Made by a program: the position numbers and the translations under genes
Source: Acestrorhynchus altus
Taxonomy: Eukaryota > Chordata > Actinopteri > Characiformes > Acestrorhynchidae
DNA: 64,000 nt
Reading direction: 5' to 3'
Assembly: GCA_034509495.1 (NCBI GenBank)
Contig: CM067506.1
Span: 23,945,069-24,009,068 of the forward strand
In this document: piece by piece, positions 48,040-58,216 of the stretch
How positions within the stretch are numbered: position 1 is the first letter of the stretch
Layout of the letters: each line of letters starts with the position of its first letter
The notes under the pieces: model-generated
The model's database searches: none
The model's input: only the letters and a program-made list of their open reading frames with translations
What the model was told of the DNA's origin: nothing

Positions 48040-48720
48040 GTTAGAATTTAAGCTAGGTTTAGGGTTAGGGTTACGGTTAGGTTTAGGGTTAAGGCTAGGG
48101 TTAAGGTTAGGGTTAGGGTTAAGGCAAGGGTTAGGTTTAGGGTTAAGGCTATGGTTGGGGTTAGGGTTAGGGTTAGCATTAGGGTTAGAGTGAAAGTTAG
48201 GGTTAGGGTCAGGGTTAGGTTTATGGTTAGGGTTATGGGTGGGTTAGGGTTAAGGCTATGGTTGGGGTTAGGGTTGGGGTTAGAATGAAAGCTAGGGTTA
48301 GGGTTAAGGCTAGGGTTAGGGTTAGGTTTAGGGTTGGGTTAGGGTTAGGGATATATTGAAAGTGAGGTTAGGGTTAGGGTTAGGGTTAATGCTAGGGTTA
48401 GGGTTAAGTCTATGGTTAGGGATAGGGTTAGGGATAAGGAGATTGTTATATTTATTGTTAGTGTTAGAATTAAAACTAGGGTTAGGGTTAAGGCTATGGC
48501 TAGTGTTGGGGTTAGAATGAAAGCTAGGGTTAGGGTTGGTTTAGGGTTAGGGTTTTGGTTAAGGTTAGGGTTATGAATTAAAGCTAGGGTTAGGGTTAGA
48601 TTTAGGGTTAGGTGTAAGGCTAGGGTTAGGGTTAGGGTAAGGGTTAAGGCTATGGTTAGGGTTAGGGTTAGAATTAAAGCTAGGATTAGGGTTAGGGTTA
48701 GTGTCAAGGCTATGGGTTAC
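48040..48720 (+). repeat. Interstitial telomere-like (TTAGGG)n block, degenerate
   Basis: About 680 bp of TTAGGG and close variants (TTAAGG, TTTAGGG, CTAGGG, CTATGG) lie on the plus strand. Interspersed words such as GAATTAAAGCTAGG or GAATGAAAGCTAGG recur near 48045, 48187, 48283, 48467, 48511, 48575 and 48668. Several spacings are near 92-96 bp, or twice that, suggesting a higher-order unit. The minus-strand translation is a monotonous TLTLTL, which explains the 120-codon ORF there. In a transcript of kcnq5 this would read UUAGGG. Confidence 0.93.
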
Positions 48721-48724
48721 CATA

Positions 48725-49260
48725 GCTGATCATAGATGGACATCAGCAGAGTGATAAACTTTGATAAGTAGTCTCACTGAACTACAGGACAAAATACTGT
48801 AATCATCCACTACTGCCCAGCATCATCTGCAGAAATTCAGGAGAGCACACAAATCCACCAGTTTTGCCCATTACCTCTCAATTACTGACGTCAGACCTAT
48901 GGGCAGACATATTCAGACGTCATTACCACTTGTTACTTATTTTTTCACGGACCCCACGTCTGAGTAGAGCCAGAAGCACTGTGTTGAGCAAGCGGCTGCA
49001 GCTGCAGTGAAAACAGAAGTGAGTGTCCAGACCTTTCTGCTCAGACAAAAGAGAAGAGGGCTATTAGGAGCTCAGGCCAAATCAGAGCCAGATGTCTGCA
49101 GGCTATTTGTACACGACATTCAATAACTCACACAGCAGCTGTTATAACTCAGGTGATATTGTCTTTTGGACAGTGGTTTATTCACTTAATATTTCACATT
49201 AATCCAACGGAAAATGAATTATCTTATCTGTCTTGTCAGGGAGGCAAGGACTGACCTCTG
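48725..49260. other. Intronic stretch, nothing recognised
   Basis: Non-coding sequence between the telomere-like block and the (TTCTC)n array. Confidence 0.5.
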
Positions 49261-49263
49261 GGC

Positions 49264-49380
49264 TTCTCTTCTCTTCTCTTCTCTTCTCTTCTCTTCTCTT
49301 CTCTTCTCTTCTCTTCTCTTCTCTTCTCTTCTCTTCACTTCTCTTCTCTTCTCTACTCTTCTCTTCTCTTTACTTTCTTC
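49264..49380. repeat. (TTCTC)n microsatellite
   Basis: About 23 copies of a TTCTC unit, the third such array in the window. Confidence 0.97.
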
Positions 49381-49433
49381 TCAACTCATGTACTAATGTA
49401 TTCTTTTAATATTTTTGTTTTCTTTAGTGTGTA

Positions 49434-49434
<1 letters not shown>

Positions 49435-49476
<42 letters not shown>
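49435..49476. repeat. (GT)n-(GA)n compound microsatellite
   Basis: Short GT array followed by a GA array. Confidence 0.93.
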
Positions 49477-49729
49477 CTTCAACACTGCCCTCTAGTGTAT
49501 TGTATTGGCTTGTACAGTGTGAGTTCCACACATACATTAGAAGTACTTTTCAGATCTGCATACACAGTATTGTATTACTAAAATCAAAAGTTAATTTTAC
49601 AATCCAGAGTTACTCTCACAACGACCATATTAAACATACAGACAACAGCTTCATATCTATAAATATGCTCACTACCTTGTGCAACAGAGACTGAATGGTC
49701 CTTTACTTGCTGCTCAACACACACATGCA

Positions 49730-49732
<3 letters not shown>

Positions 49733-49789
<57 letters not shown>
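49733..49789. repeat. (CA)n microsatellite
   Basis: 57-bp CA array. Confidence 0.97.
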
Positions 49790-49793
<4 letters not shown>

Positions 49794-50001
49794 GGTCTTT
49801 CCATCAGTATACTGTACATTATTACTCTCTCTATACTGGTGTCCTTGTTGGTCAGACATACACAGTCAGTGTAAAAGATGCTTCATAGCAAGCTTGGTGG
49901 TGTGTTTTGTTTTGCTCCTCAGGGTGCAAGGTTGGAGTGTGTGGGTCATGCTGTGGCCATGAAGCTGTGAGCTGGATGAGAGACACATTCTCTGACTGAG
50001 T

Positions 50002-50004
<3 letters not shown>

Positions 50005-50077
<73 letters not shown>

Positions 50078-50098
50078 CCTTTACTCATTTCCAAGCCC

Positions 50099-50129
<31 letters not shown>

Positions 50130-50170
50130 TAGTGTGTGTGTTTGTGTGTGTGCGTGCATGTGTGTGTGTG
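50005..50170. repeat. (CA)n followed by (TG)n
   Basis: A CA array (50005-50075) and a TG-rich array (50103-50170) are separated by 27 bp, so the two arms are complementary. Confidence 0.96.
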
Positions 50171-50171
50171 G

Positions 50172-51018
50172 TTTTTGTCTCTGTGCCTTTAAGACTAGTA
50201 CACATAAATGATCCTTGTTTTAATTAGCTGCATTGTGTTTCATTCATAATCAGTCAGCTGAAACCCCCTTTTTAACTTGTAGCCTGTATCAACCTTATTT
50301 TGCCACACCCACATTGAAGAGTTCTGATGGGGCAGCAGATCCATTGATATATCTTACAAGCACAGCAAGGATGAACATACAAAATGAGCAGTATAATATG
50401 TTGAGTTAGCAGGGGTAACAATAATAAGCAGAAGACAAGAATTTTGAACAAAAGATGTGAGGCACCATATAACTTGAATCCAAAACCTTACAAAGAAGAC
50501 CTGCGTCTGTTGTTGAATGAGCTAAATTTAAGTCATGCATCCAAATATCAGAATGTCTGCTCTTACCATTATATGGAGGGTAAACCAACACCAAAACAGG
50601 GTTATGTAGAGAAATGACTTGATTCTGAAACTCTGGTGAAATGGAGACTACAGGTAGCTTTAGATCTGTGTAGAACAGAGCTGACTAGCTAGTGGTCAGT
50701 CAAAAAACTAACCCTTTTTTTTGGGTAATAATGTTGTGGTGTTGGTTTCCCCTCCAGACAATGGTAAGAGCAGATGGATGTATGGATGTTTGGGTGATTG
50801 TTTAAATTTTATGTCCTTCAACCACAGACACATGTTCTCTTCTTTGGGAGGGAAGATATGTGGTGCTTTAAAAACAGATTGTTAGGAGTTGTGTTTATAA
50901 ACCTGTTGTTCACACAATATCCCACACTTCTTCCTATAACTGTGACACTGATCAGATTGTACTGCTCATTATGTTGTCGAATCAGAAGGTTACACGATAT
51001 AAATAAGGGTGGTCTGTT
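50172..51018. other. Intronic stretch, nothing recognised
   Basis: AT-rich non-coding sequence left of the dispersed repeat at 51019. Confidence 0.5.
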
Positions 51019-51365
51019 TGTTACATTTACATTCATGCCATTTGGCAGATGCTCTTATCAGACTTACAAAATTGCTTTGCTGTTCACTGAGAAAATGTCC
51101 TTAGTGTGTAGAGGCTAGAATCCAGAGATAACTCAAGCTTAGATGCAGCCTATTACAAATGTTATGTCAGAGACCTTGATATCATCAGGTCATAGTATAA
51201 TTATGAGCCTCTAATGAGTTAAATGCTTTTGAAAGAGATGGCATTTGAGACAGTAAGCGACTTGGCTGTTCGGGCACCCAACGGAAGTTAATTCCACCAC
51301 TTTGGTGCCAGGACAGAAAGGGTTTTGAATCTTATTTGGGCAGCTACAGGACGCCAGCACTGTTG
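51019..51365 (+). repeat. Dispersed fish repeat, unclassified
   Basis: Begins ACATTTACATTCATGCCATT then TGGCAGATGCTCTTATC, and further on contains TTAATTCCACCACTTTGGTG followed by CCAGGACAGAAAGGG. Both parts resemble, by recall, segments of a common teleost dispersed repeat. I cannot assign a class. Confidence 0.4.
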
Positions 51366-51737
51366 TCATGTAAAATAATATAAATGTTTATAAATTTGCT
51401 TTTTGTTTGTATGTTTATTTTGTGACATCACGAAAGAAAAAAAAAAGTTAAGTATATCTGTGTGGTTTTGGAACCTCTTTCAGGCTAGATGTGTGACTCA
51501 TACAGCTGCCCCTTCTCTGCCTGAAGTTTTATTGAGATGGATGAGAGAGAAAGGGAGAGGGAGATACATCACAGCACTCATTGTAGAGGAGTTCAGTGTG
51601 TTAGGCCTGTGTGTGTGCTTTTCAGGGGTTACGTGCAGGGTTTGCTGGCAGACAGAGAAAGAGAGATCAGTTGAACAGGTGAGGTGTGTCAGCATTGGCC
51701 GTGACAGCTGTTAACACATGTCACTGCTGATGGACAT

Positions 51738-51738
<1 letters not shown>

Positions 51739-51801
<63 letters not shown>

Positions 51802-51846
51802 CACACACACACATCACACACACACACACACACTCACTCACACACA

Positions 51847-51919
<73 letters not shown>
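51739..51919. repeat. Long (CA)n microsatellite
   Basis: About 180 bp of CA with a few TCA and CTCA interruptions, the longest dinucleotide tract in the window. Confidence 0.97.
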
Positions 51920-51920
<1 letters not shown>

Positions 51921-53130
51921 GAGAGAGAGTAGTCTCTGTAGTTGTGTTAACCACCAGGCTTTCAAAAGCCAAAAGAGATAAAGAAAGGGAGACTGGGTGA
52001 AAGGACTGAAAAGTAGAATTGAATAAAGTACCCAGAGCCTAGAACACAGAAACAGTGGACAGAAGAACAGTGGTGCCTGGGAGGCACCGCGGTTTTAGCC
52101 TGTTTTCAGATACATTTGTGCTCACAAAAGGTACACAGAAGCATTCAGAACAATAGCCCTGCTCTGTGTATGGCTGACCCTGAAAATAAATAGTCTTGTC
52201 TCCTTACTTCTCTACCTCAGGCTTCTGCTGTTGCTAATGGCCTGGTGAGGGGGTGAGCATTTTTTCTAGCAATAAAATCAAGTAGCCAACAAAGTACTTG
52301 TTAGGTAATCACCTATCTGACTGATAAGGTATTACTTCAGATTCACAAATTCTTTTTGTAACGGCTGATTATAGCCAGATGGCCTGCAAAGTTTTTTTGG
52401 TCAACAAAAGAACAACCTTTTTTGACAAGAAGGGTCGCTGGACTGACATGCAAACCAGTCAACCACAGACTGCCTTTATTGTGCAGTGTATCTTGGCTGT
52501 CGGTGCTACAGTGAAAACAGACCCTTGTAAAACACAGTGCTGTTCTCTTTGAAATATACGCATATCTTGCTTGTTTACCGGATAAAATCTTGAATAACTT
52601 TCAATCTTGTGGACTTAAAAAATATTTAAACCATTCCATCCTTGCAATAAAGGGTGAGCATTGTTTTAAATGTAATTTTCAAGCAAATCATTACATAAAT
52701 AAAAATAAATTATATGAGTTTTCTAATGTAAGGTCTTTTTTAATTTTGGTTGTTGTTAACATTTTTAGCATTGGTTAATGTGGTTAATTTACACTGTGAA
52801 TAAACACAATGTAATTTTTAATGCATCAATTGGCTTTTCAATCTTCACATAATTATTTTTATTATTATTGGTAGTAGTAGTAGTAGAAGTAGTAGTAGAA
52901 GTAGTAGTAGTAGTATTGCACCCATACATACAGATCGGCCCTGGTTATTATTGTTCTTCCAAATCACCTATAAGGTATTTCTGCTTGTATGGCCAATAAA
53001 TGACCTCTAAATGACCACTGCTGTGGACTGTATATCAGATCTGCTTCCCCTCCTACTTTCCTTATGTTCAGCTAGACCAGATTCCTTTTAATGACAATGT
53101 AATGTAAATGCTTTTTAATTGGTGTCTTTA
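51920..53130. other. Intronic stretch, nothing recognised
   Basis: AT-rich non-coding sequence with a TAG microsatellite; no exon or transposon recognised. Confidence 0.5.
52871..52915. repeat. (TAG)n microsatellite
   Basis: TAG repeats with AAG interruptions. Confidence 0.95.

Positions 53131-53132
<2 letters not shown>

Positions 53133-53210
<78 letters not shown>
53133..53210. repeat. (GT)n microsatellite
   Basis: 78-bp GT array ending about 350 bp before kcnq5 exon 2. Confidence 0.97.
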
Positions 53211-53211
<1 letters not shown>

Positions 53212-53558
53212 TGGATGCTCACTGGTGTAGTTGATTAAAAGGGAAGTCATTGTCTCTGATAGAGAAGCGATGGCAGGTCCAGACTCTGCTCAGACTCTGC
53301 TCCACTTTCCTTCTCACACTGTGCCCACTTTTCAGTGGCTTTGATGGATGGCAGGGCTTGGTCAAAGCCCTGAGCGAAGTGGAGCATGATTAAGCTTGGT
53401 GTGGGTGTCTTTAAGGGTGTCAGTCTTCTGTTTAGCTTGGCTGATACAGATCAGCGTTTTTTTTCATAGGTTTGAAGTTACAGTGAAGGATGTCTGTCCT
53501 TCAGGGACTATTACTGAGGAATTAACCTGCTTTGTTTTTGTGTGTTGATTCCTGGCAG

Positions 53559-53649
53559 CTTCATCCTGGTGTTTGGCTGTCTGGTTCTGTCTGTGTTCTC
53601 CACCATCCCAGCTTATATGGACCTGTCCAACCACTGTCTGCTCATACTG
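53559..53649 (+). CDS. kcnq5: KCNQ5-like potassium channel, exon 2 (S1 segment)
   Basis: This 91-bp internal exon opens with the last base of a split codon and then encodes 30 residues beginning FILVFGCLVLSVFSTIP and ending CLLIL. They form transmembrane segment S1 and the S1-S2 loop of a Kv7 channel subunit, which assembles as a tetramer in the plasma membrane of neurons and muscle and carries the slow M-type potassium current. The acceptor is preceded by ttgattcctggcag and the donor is ctg|gtgaga. Length and phase match KCNQ exon 2 as I recall it. The STIP turn after S1 favours KCNQ5 over KCNQ2, KCNQ3 and KCNQ4. The S1-S2 loop (AYMDLSNH) differs from mammalian KCNQ5, as expected for a variable loop in a fish paralogue. 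Exon 1, with the start codon and cytoplasmic N-terminus, is not in the window. Confidence 0.96.
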
Positions 53650-54649
53650 GTGAGAGCACACTCTCCACAAGCTCCTAAATACAGCCATACACATCTACGC
53701 TTTAGTTATACATACACAGTATATACATACTTAAATTATAACCTAAATACTCATATGTCCATTATGTTTATCTAATATTTCCAGGATCTTATTTATCGCA
53801 AACACCCTGCTATGTGATACATGCTTTGTTATGTTTTTTCAGGCTAGATTTCAAATCTACATTGTTTTATTGGTGAGTGCAGTTGAGGTAATGAGGGTCA
53901 ACCTCATGGTGTCTCTGTTGGGTTTGTGTATCAGGAGAAGTGTATCACTGGGAGGGCTCATATCTTGCACCAAATAGGTCAAAGGTGGGTCCTTTCCCAC
54001 TGATGGGAAAACAGAGGGTCCTCAATGTGCAGCAGGATAGACTGAGCACTGGGAATGCACATTGTGTTGACAGTGTTTGGAAGTCATTCTCAGGTGTCAC
54101 TGAATGCCAAAGAAATCCACACCTAAACATTAACAGAGGTCCCACAGAGAAGAAATGATGGATCATGCAGACATTCTCTGTGTGGCCATGGCCACATACA
54201 TTTTTAGTCTTTTTAGTGCATTTTTTAATAAATATTGTAAGTTATTTGTTGACAAACCTACAGTATTTATAAAGGTTTTGTGAAGACTATATTAGGGAAC
54301 ATTATGTTTGTAATTATATACACTCTGGAAAAAGTTTGGGAAACTTTTTTTACTTTTTGGGGCTTTTATAACATTTCTTCTAAAATCAAAAGGTTTTGGA
54401 TCGTTGCTGTGAGGATTGATTGCATTTAACAACAAGAACCCCTCCTCATCCACATCTCTATGTCATTCCAAACTTATTAGATGAAGCACCATCATTCCTG
54501 AAAATACAGTTCCACTACTCTTCCACTGCCCATGTTACACATAATATGTTATAAAACACTGTTTATTGTATTCAGTTCATTTTACTATTATTTACTGAAA
54601 AGTAGCCTACATTCATTTGTACAGCTAAAGAATGTGAACTAATCCCCCC

Positions 54650-54651
54650 AA

Positions 54652-54690
<39 letters not shown>

Positions 54691-54692
54691 AA
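54650..54692. repeat. (AAAT)n microsatellite
   Basis: About 10 copies of AAAT in intron 2. Confidence 0.97.
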
Positions 54693-54789
54693 CAAACTGC
54701 TCTTTTGCAAAAACATGTGATTTGGAACAACTTCATTCATAATAGGCATTTTATGCTAAGTACCTTCATTGTCATTCTGCTTACACACT

Positions 54790-54975
54790 TGAACAGAGCA
54801 AGGAAATTGTTTTCTTCACATTTCCCAGCTTAGAAGGTCAGGGTCATAGCACAGGATCAGGCACACTTCAATGGCCCTGGAGCAGAGAGGTTGAAGGGCT
54901 GTGCTTAAGGGCCCAACAGTAGCAGCCTTGTGATCAATAAGCCAATGCCCTAATCAGTGCACCATCAATGTTATT
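54790..54975 (-). repeat. SINE-like remnant in kcnq5 intron 2
   Basis: Contains CCCTGGAGCAGAGAGGTTGA, AAGGGCCCAACAGTAGCAGC and a degenerate CAATGCCCTAATCAGTGCAC end. By recall this resembles a tRNA-derived repeat common in catfish and related fishes, with the tRNA-like head at the right in minus orientation. Confidence 0.45.
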
Positions 54976-55389
54976 ACAATGAAACAAACAATAATTATTT
55001 AATTTCCACCCTCAGAAGGTATTGCAGTTCATCTAAAAATATTTGTATTTAAATACTTTTTTAAAAGCTAGGATTTAAAGATTTGTTATAACTAAAGCTG
55101 GCTTGGGGACGCCTTCACTCATATAAGTTGTAAGGTTGTAAGCTTGTGTGTGAGATTGAACACTGACCGCACAGCGGCTGTAATGATTAGTACTAATTAT
55201 TGTGACCGGTGGTGTCTAGCTGGAATTACAGACAACTGAATATACTGAATAGCTGAATATACAGACAACAAAATAGAAATTACATCCAAATTCAATGTAG
55301 GAGGCCACACACACAACTTTATTTAGCTTCCATTTAGTACCTCTGTTAACACCATGACCCTGGACACATAACCTCACTTGTTCTCATTA

Positions 55390-55760
55390 GATTGCTAACT
55401 GGACCCTGAGGACTGGCAGCATGTGGTATGGTCCAATGAGTTTCACTACCAGTTGTTTTGGGCTGATGGTAGAGACCTAATGAAGCCATGGAGCCCAGTT
55501 GTCACAAGGCACTCTGTAGGCTGATTGTTGTTCCATACTGGTGTGTAATCAGGGCATGGGTCCCACCTAAACACGTTATTGACTGGTGCTCAATACATTT
55601 CATGACTTGGTGGCCATTTGCAGCCCTTTGTGGACTTTGTGTACGTCCACAATGATGGGATATTTCAACAGGATAATGCACCATTCCCTCATGCCTAGGT
55701 TGTCCCGAATTGACATTTGTCCAGTATACACATGACACTGTGGTTTGGGAAATGTAAATG
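55390..55760 (+). pseudogene. Tc1-like transposase fragment in kcnq5 intron 2
   Basis: The plus strand reads EDWQHVVWSNEFHYQLFWAD (55408 onward), matching the first catalytic region of Tc1 transposases with Asp changed to Asn. GIFQQDNAP (55657-55683) is the second catalytic region. Stops lie between them and the third catalytic region is not visible. The family resembles the 19820-20300 fragment. Confidence 0.6.
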
Positions 55761-55981
55761 CATCCACAACTTTGGAAATGGAATGTTATGGAATAATTCA
55801 CATTGCCTTTCCATGGGCCTGTTGGCCAATGTTCAGCCTCATTCACAAGAGAACAACTCACAGCTTAGACTCCTGAGTTAAGGCAACTAAATAATCCGTT
55901 TAAATACTATTATCTTATCAATTTGGCAAGTCAGTGGTGTATATTTCTGCCAATAGGACAAAGTAATATAGAGGAAAATAT

Positions 55982-56115
55982 AAGCCTACATTTTAAAGGT
56001 CTGGTTCCCTTTCTGGTACAGCAATCTACATTTTAATGGTCTGGTTCTCTTTCTGGTACAGAAGCCTACATTTTAAAGGTCTGGGTCAGTTTCTGGTACA
56101 GCAATCTACATTTAA
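55982..56115. repeat. 40-bp minisatellite in kcnq5 intron 2
   Basis: About 3.3 copies of a 40-bp unit start at 55982, 56022, 56062 and 56102. Units alternate AAGCCTACATTTTAAAGG and CAATCTACATTTTAATGG, so an 80-bp dimer is the larger period. Each full unit ends TTTCTGGTACAG, which resembles a 3' splice site. Confidence 0.9.
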
Positions 56116-56954
56116 AAAATTCCCAAAGGTGGAGCATGTGTGAGCTGTGCACTGGGTTCAGGAGGAGTGCTGAGTACTGGAGAAAGGAGCTGCTAGCATG
56201 CAGCAGCATTGTCAGCTCTGCTGTAACGTGTGGTACTGACAGATGTTTTAATCTGCAGAGAGTCCCATTGAATCCTGCCGGATTTATCAAACAGTGCAAT
56301 TAGCAGGGCCGGCCGCTGGCACTGATGAATGAGCTCCAGGGGTAATTACGCTAACTAGATACTATTACTGGCTCCTGCAGTGCACGGCGGAGTCCTTGCT
56401 CAAAGTGCACACTCAGGCTTTTTTACCATGCTACTGTTCACTGTACATGATAGGAGACCAAGCACACTGGAGACACTGCTGGTGCAGTTTTTTTTCTCAC
56501 TGTTTAGTACATTTGTTGAAACTTTCTTCAAAAAGTCCAGAATGTTTTCTTTTCAGCACTGTACAATAAAGAAACTTTGAGAAGTGATGTTCAGATAACT
56601 GATTTTTTCCTAATAAATACACAGTCTCTTGTTTTGAAGAATGTAATAAACTCTAGGCACCCATTTGATTACGACGGCATTTTTAATGGCTTATGCTTAT
56701 TGGCTATTACAGCTTCATGGTCACAGTATTTGTGCTGAAGCAGGTGAAAAAATTAAAGGTTACATTGCTTCTCCTAAATTTGCTGCACCAACAAAACAAG
56801 AGTTGGGTTCTAAATAGAAGATGTTATATTCCCCGTACAATATATTGTAGCATTATAAAGTGTCATAAAACCTATTTGACCAATCAGTGTGTGTAATATT
56901 ACATTGTGGCTAATGAGATGATGTGTTTTTGATGTTGTTTGTTGCATCCTGCAG

Positions 56955-57081
56955 GAGTTTGTGATGATTGTTGTGTTTGGTTTGGAGTACATCATCCGCA
57001 TATGGTCTGCTGGATGCTGCTGCCGCTACAGAGGATGGCAGGGACGACTGCGCTTTGCAAGGAAACCATTCTGTGTTATAG
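56955..57081 (+). CDS. kcnq5: KCNQ5-like potassium channel, exon 3 (S2 and S2-S3 linker)
   Basis: This 127-bp exon (42 codons plus one base) starts [17 protein letters not shown], the S2 helix with its conserved acidic and aromatic charge-transfer residues. It continues with [20 protein letters not shown], the basic S2-S3 linker typical of KCNQ channels, and ends at CVI plus the G of a split Asp codon. The acceptor is catcctgcag|GAG and the donor is ATAG|gtgaga. The linker basic residues take part in PIP2-dependent gating in KCNQ family members (established for the family). A (GA)n microsatellite begins within the donor-site consensus on the intron side. The frame joins exons 2 and 4 without interruption. 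Confidence 0.97.
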
Positions 57082-57083
57082 GT

Positions 57084-57087
57084 GAGA

Positions 57088-57145
<58 letters not shown>

Positions 57146-57146
57146 G
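57084..57146. repeat. (GA)n microsatellite at exon 3 donor
   Basis: GA array starting inside the donor consensus of exon 3 (G|GTGAGAGAG). Confidence 0.97.
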
Positions 57147-58001
57147 TAGGTGCTGATGTTGATGGATGTTGCTTGAGACTGAAGTGGATGGAGTAATGAT
57201 ACCAAGGCTTCCAGTGACTGGATCAGTGACTGAGCTACACACACATACACACAGAAACTTAATCTTAACATTAACCTAAACCTCAGAAACTTACACCTTA
57301 ACCAAAAGCTCATATTTATGCTCTTTTTCCTGAATAAAGTTGAAAGAACTGAGGAACGGAGTTCATATTTTTTCATGTTATCATGATTGTGAGGACATCT
57401 GGGTGACTGAGCAATTAAGAGGAGTTTTTGTAGGGGTAGCAAGCATATGCCATCACCATGTACATGTAGTAAATAACTCGTGAAACAATGTTGTATTAGT
57501 TACATTTAGTTTGTTTATTACCTGGTGGGAGCTGGGTTCCATGTGTTTATGATAATGATTAATTTTGGTTCATTCAGTCTATGGCTCCACACTAGATGCA
57601 TGTAGGGAATAATTTTTAGTTCTACTGCAGCAGAAAATCAGGATCTGGAAGAAAATACGTTTTATGTGATTTGAGCACAGAACAATATTATCCCAGGTCA
57701 GACGGCCGTGGGCTGGAGATGAGAATTTAATTTGCTGTTTGGATAGGGTGCGGCTTCACTGGCTCCTACTGGCCCATCTCTTTGTCTCTGATGTGTGTGA
57801 GAAAAAGATGACAGACATGAAATAGCCATCAAATTACTTCCCTCTCACTGTGCCTGTTTTCCTGAGTAGCCCTCTTAGGAAAGCAGTAGATCAGGTACCA
57901 CTAGAGCTCAGGTACCAGTGGAGCCTTGCCTATGGGCCTTGTTGAAACAGATAGAGAAACATATGATCATGTCACTCAGCAAGAAGTCCATCAAAGAAGT
58001 A

Positions 58002-58200
58002 CAGTGGGGAAAATAAGTATTTAGTCAGTCACCAATTGTGCAAGTTCTCCCACTTAAAAAGATGAGAGAGGCCGTTAATTGACATCATAGGTAGACCTCA
58101 ACTATGAGAGACAAAATGTGAAAAAAAATTGAGAAAATCATTTTGTCTGACTTTTAAAGAATTTATTTGCAAATAATGGTGGAAAATAAGTATTTGGTCA
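58002..58200. repeat. Left terminal inverted repeat of the Tc1-like element
   Basis: Starts CAGTGGGGAAAATAAG. The outer direct repeat is at 58007-58026 and the inner one at 58181-58200. It is an almost perfect inverted match to 59406-59605. In the IR/DR group the direct repeats are transposase-binding sites (family knowledge). Confidence 0.95.
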
Positions 58201-58216
58201 ATAACAAAAGTTCATC

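Larger units (their letters stand above)
1..53558 (+). other. kcnq5: kcnq5 intron 1 (3' portion), no exon recognised
   Basis: Everything left of exon 2 is read as intron 1, because exon 2 is the first recognisable coding block and KCNQ5 has a very long first intron in other vertebrates (family knowledge). I looked for the exon 1 C-terminal coding signature (NYLYNVLERPRGW...YHAF) and for any GC-rich first-exon block with a matching phase, and found neither. No other gene with exon-like conservation was recognised on either strand. The region holds repeats, transposon remains and possible regulatory islands, listed separately. An unrecognised lncRNA or a fast-evolving gene cannot be excluded from sequence alone. 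Confidence 0.75.
53650..56954 (+). other. kcnq5: kcnq5 intron 2
   Basis: This 3305-bp GT-AG intron contains an (AAAT)n array (54650-54692), a SINE-like remnant (54790-54975), a Tc1-like transposase fragment (55390-55760) and a 40-bp minisatellite (55982-56115). Positions 53660-54640 and 56120-56950 show nothing recognisable beyond AT-rich intronic sequence and short spurious ORFs. Confidence 0.9.

Noticed and set aside
48345..48707. Minus-strand ORF of 120 codons
   Set aside because: TLTLTL translation of the telomere-like hexamer.
48040..48720. Regular repeats considered as a CRISPR array
   Set aside because: The unit is a degenerate TTAGGG hexamer without unique spacers, in a vertebrate intron.
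1..53558. Search for kcnq5 exon 1
   Set aside because: No segment encodes the conserved end of exon 1 with the right phase before a GT donor. Exon 1 is placed upstream of the window.
53940..54158. 72-codon ORF in intron 2 considered as an alternative exon
   Set aside because: No similarity to any KCNQ exon and no paired acceptor and donor.
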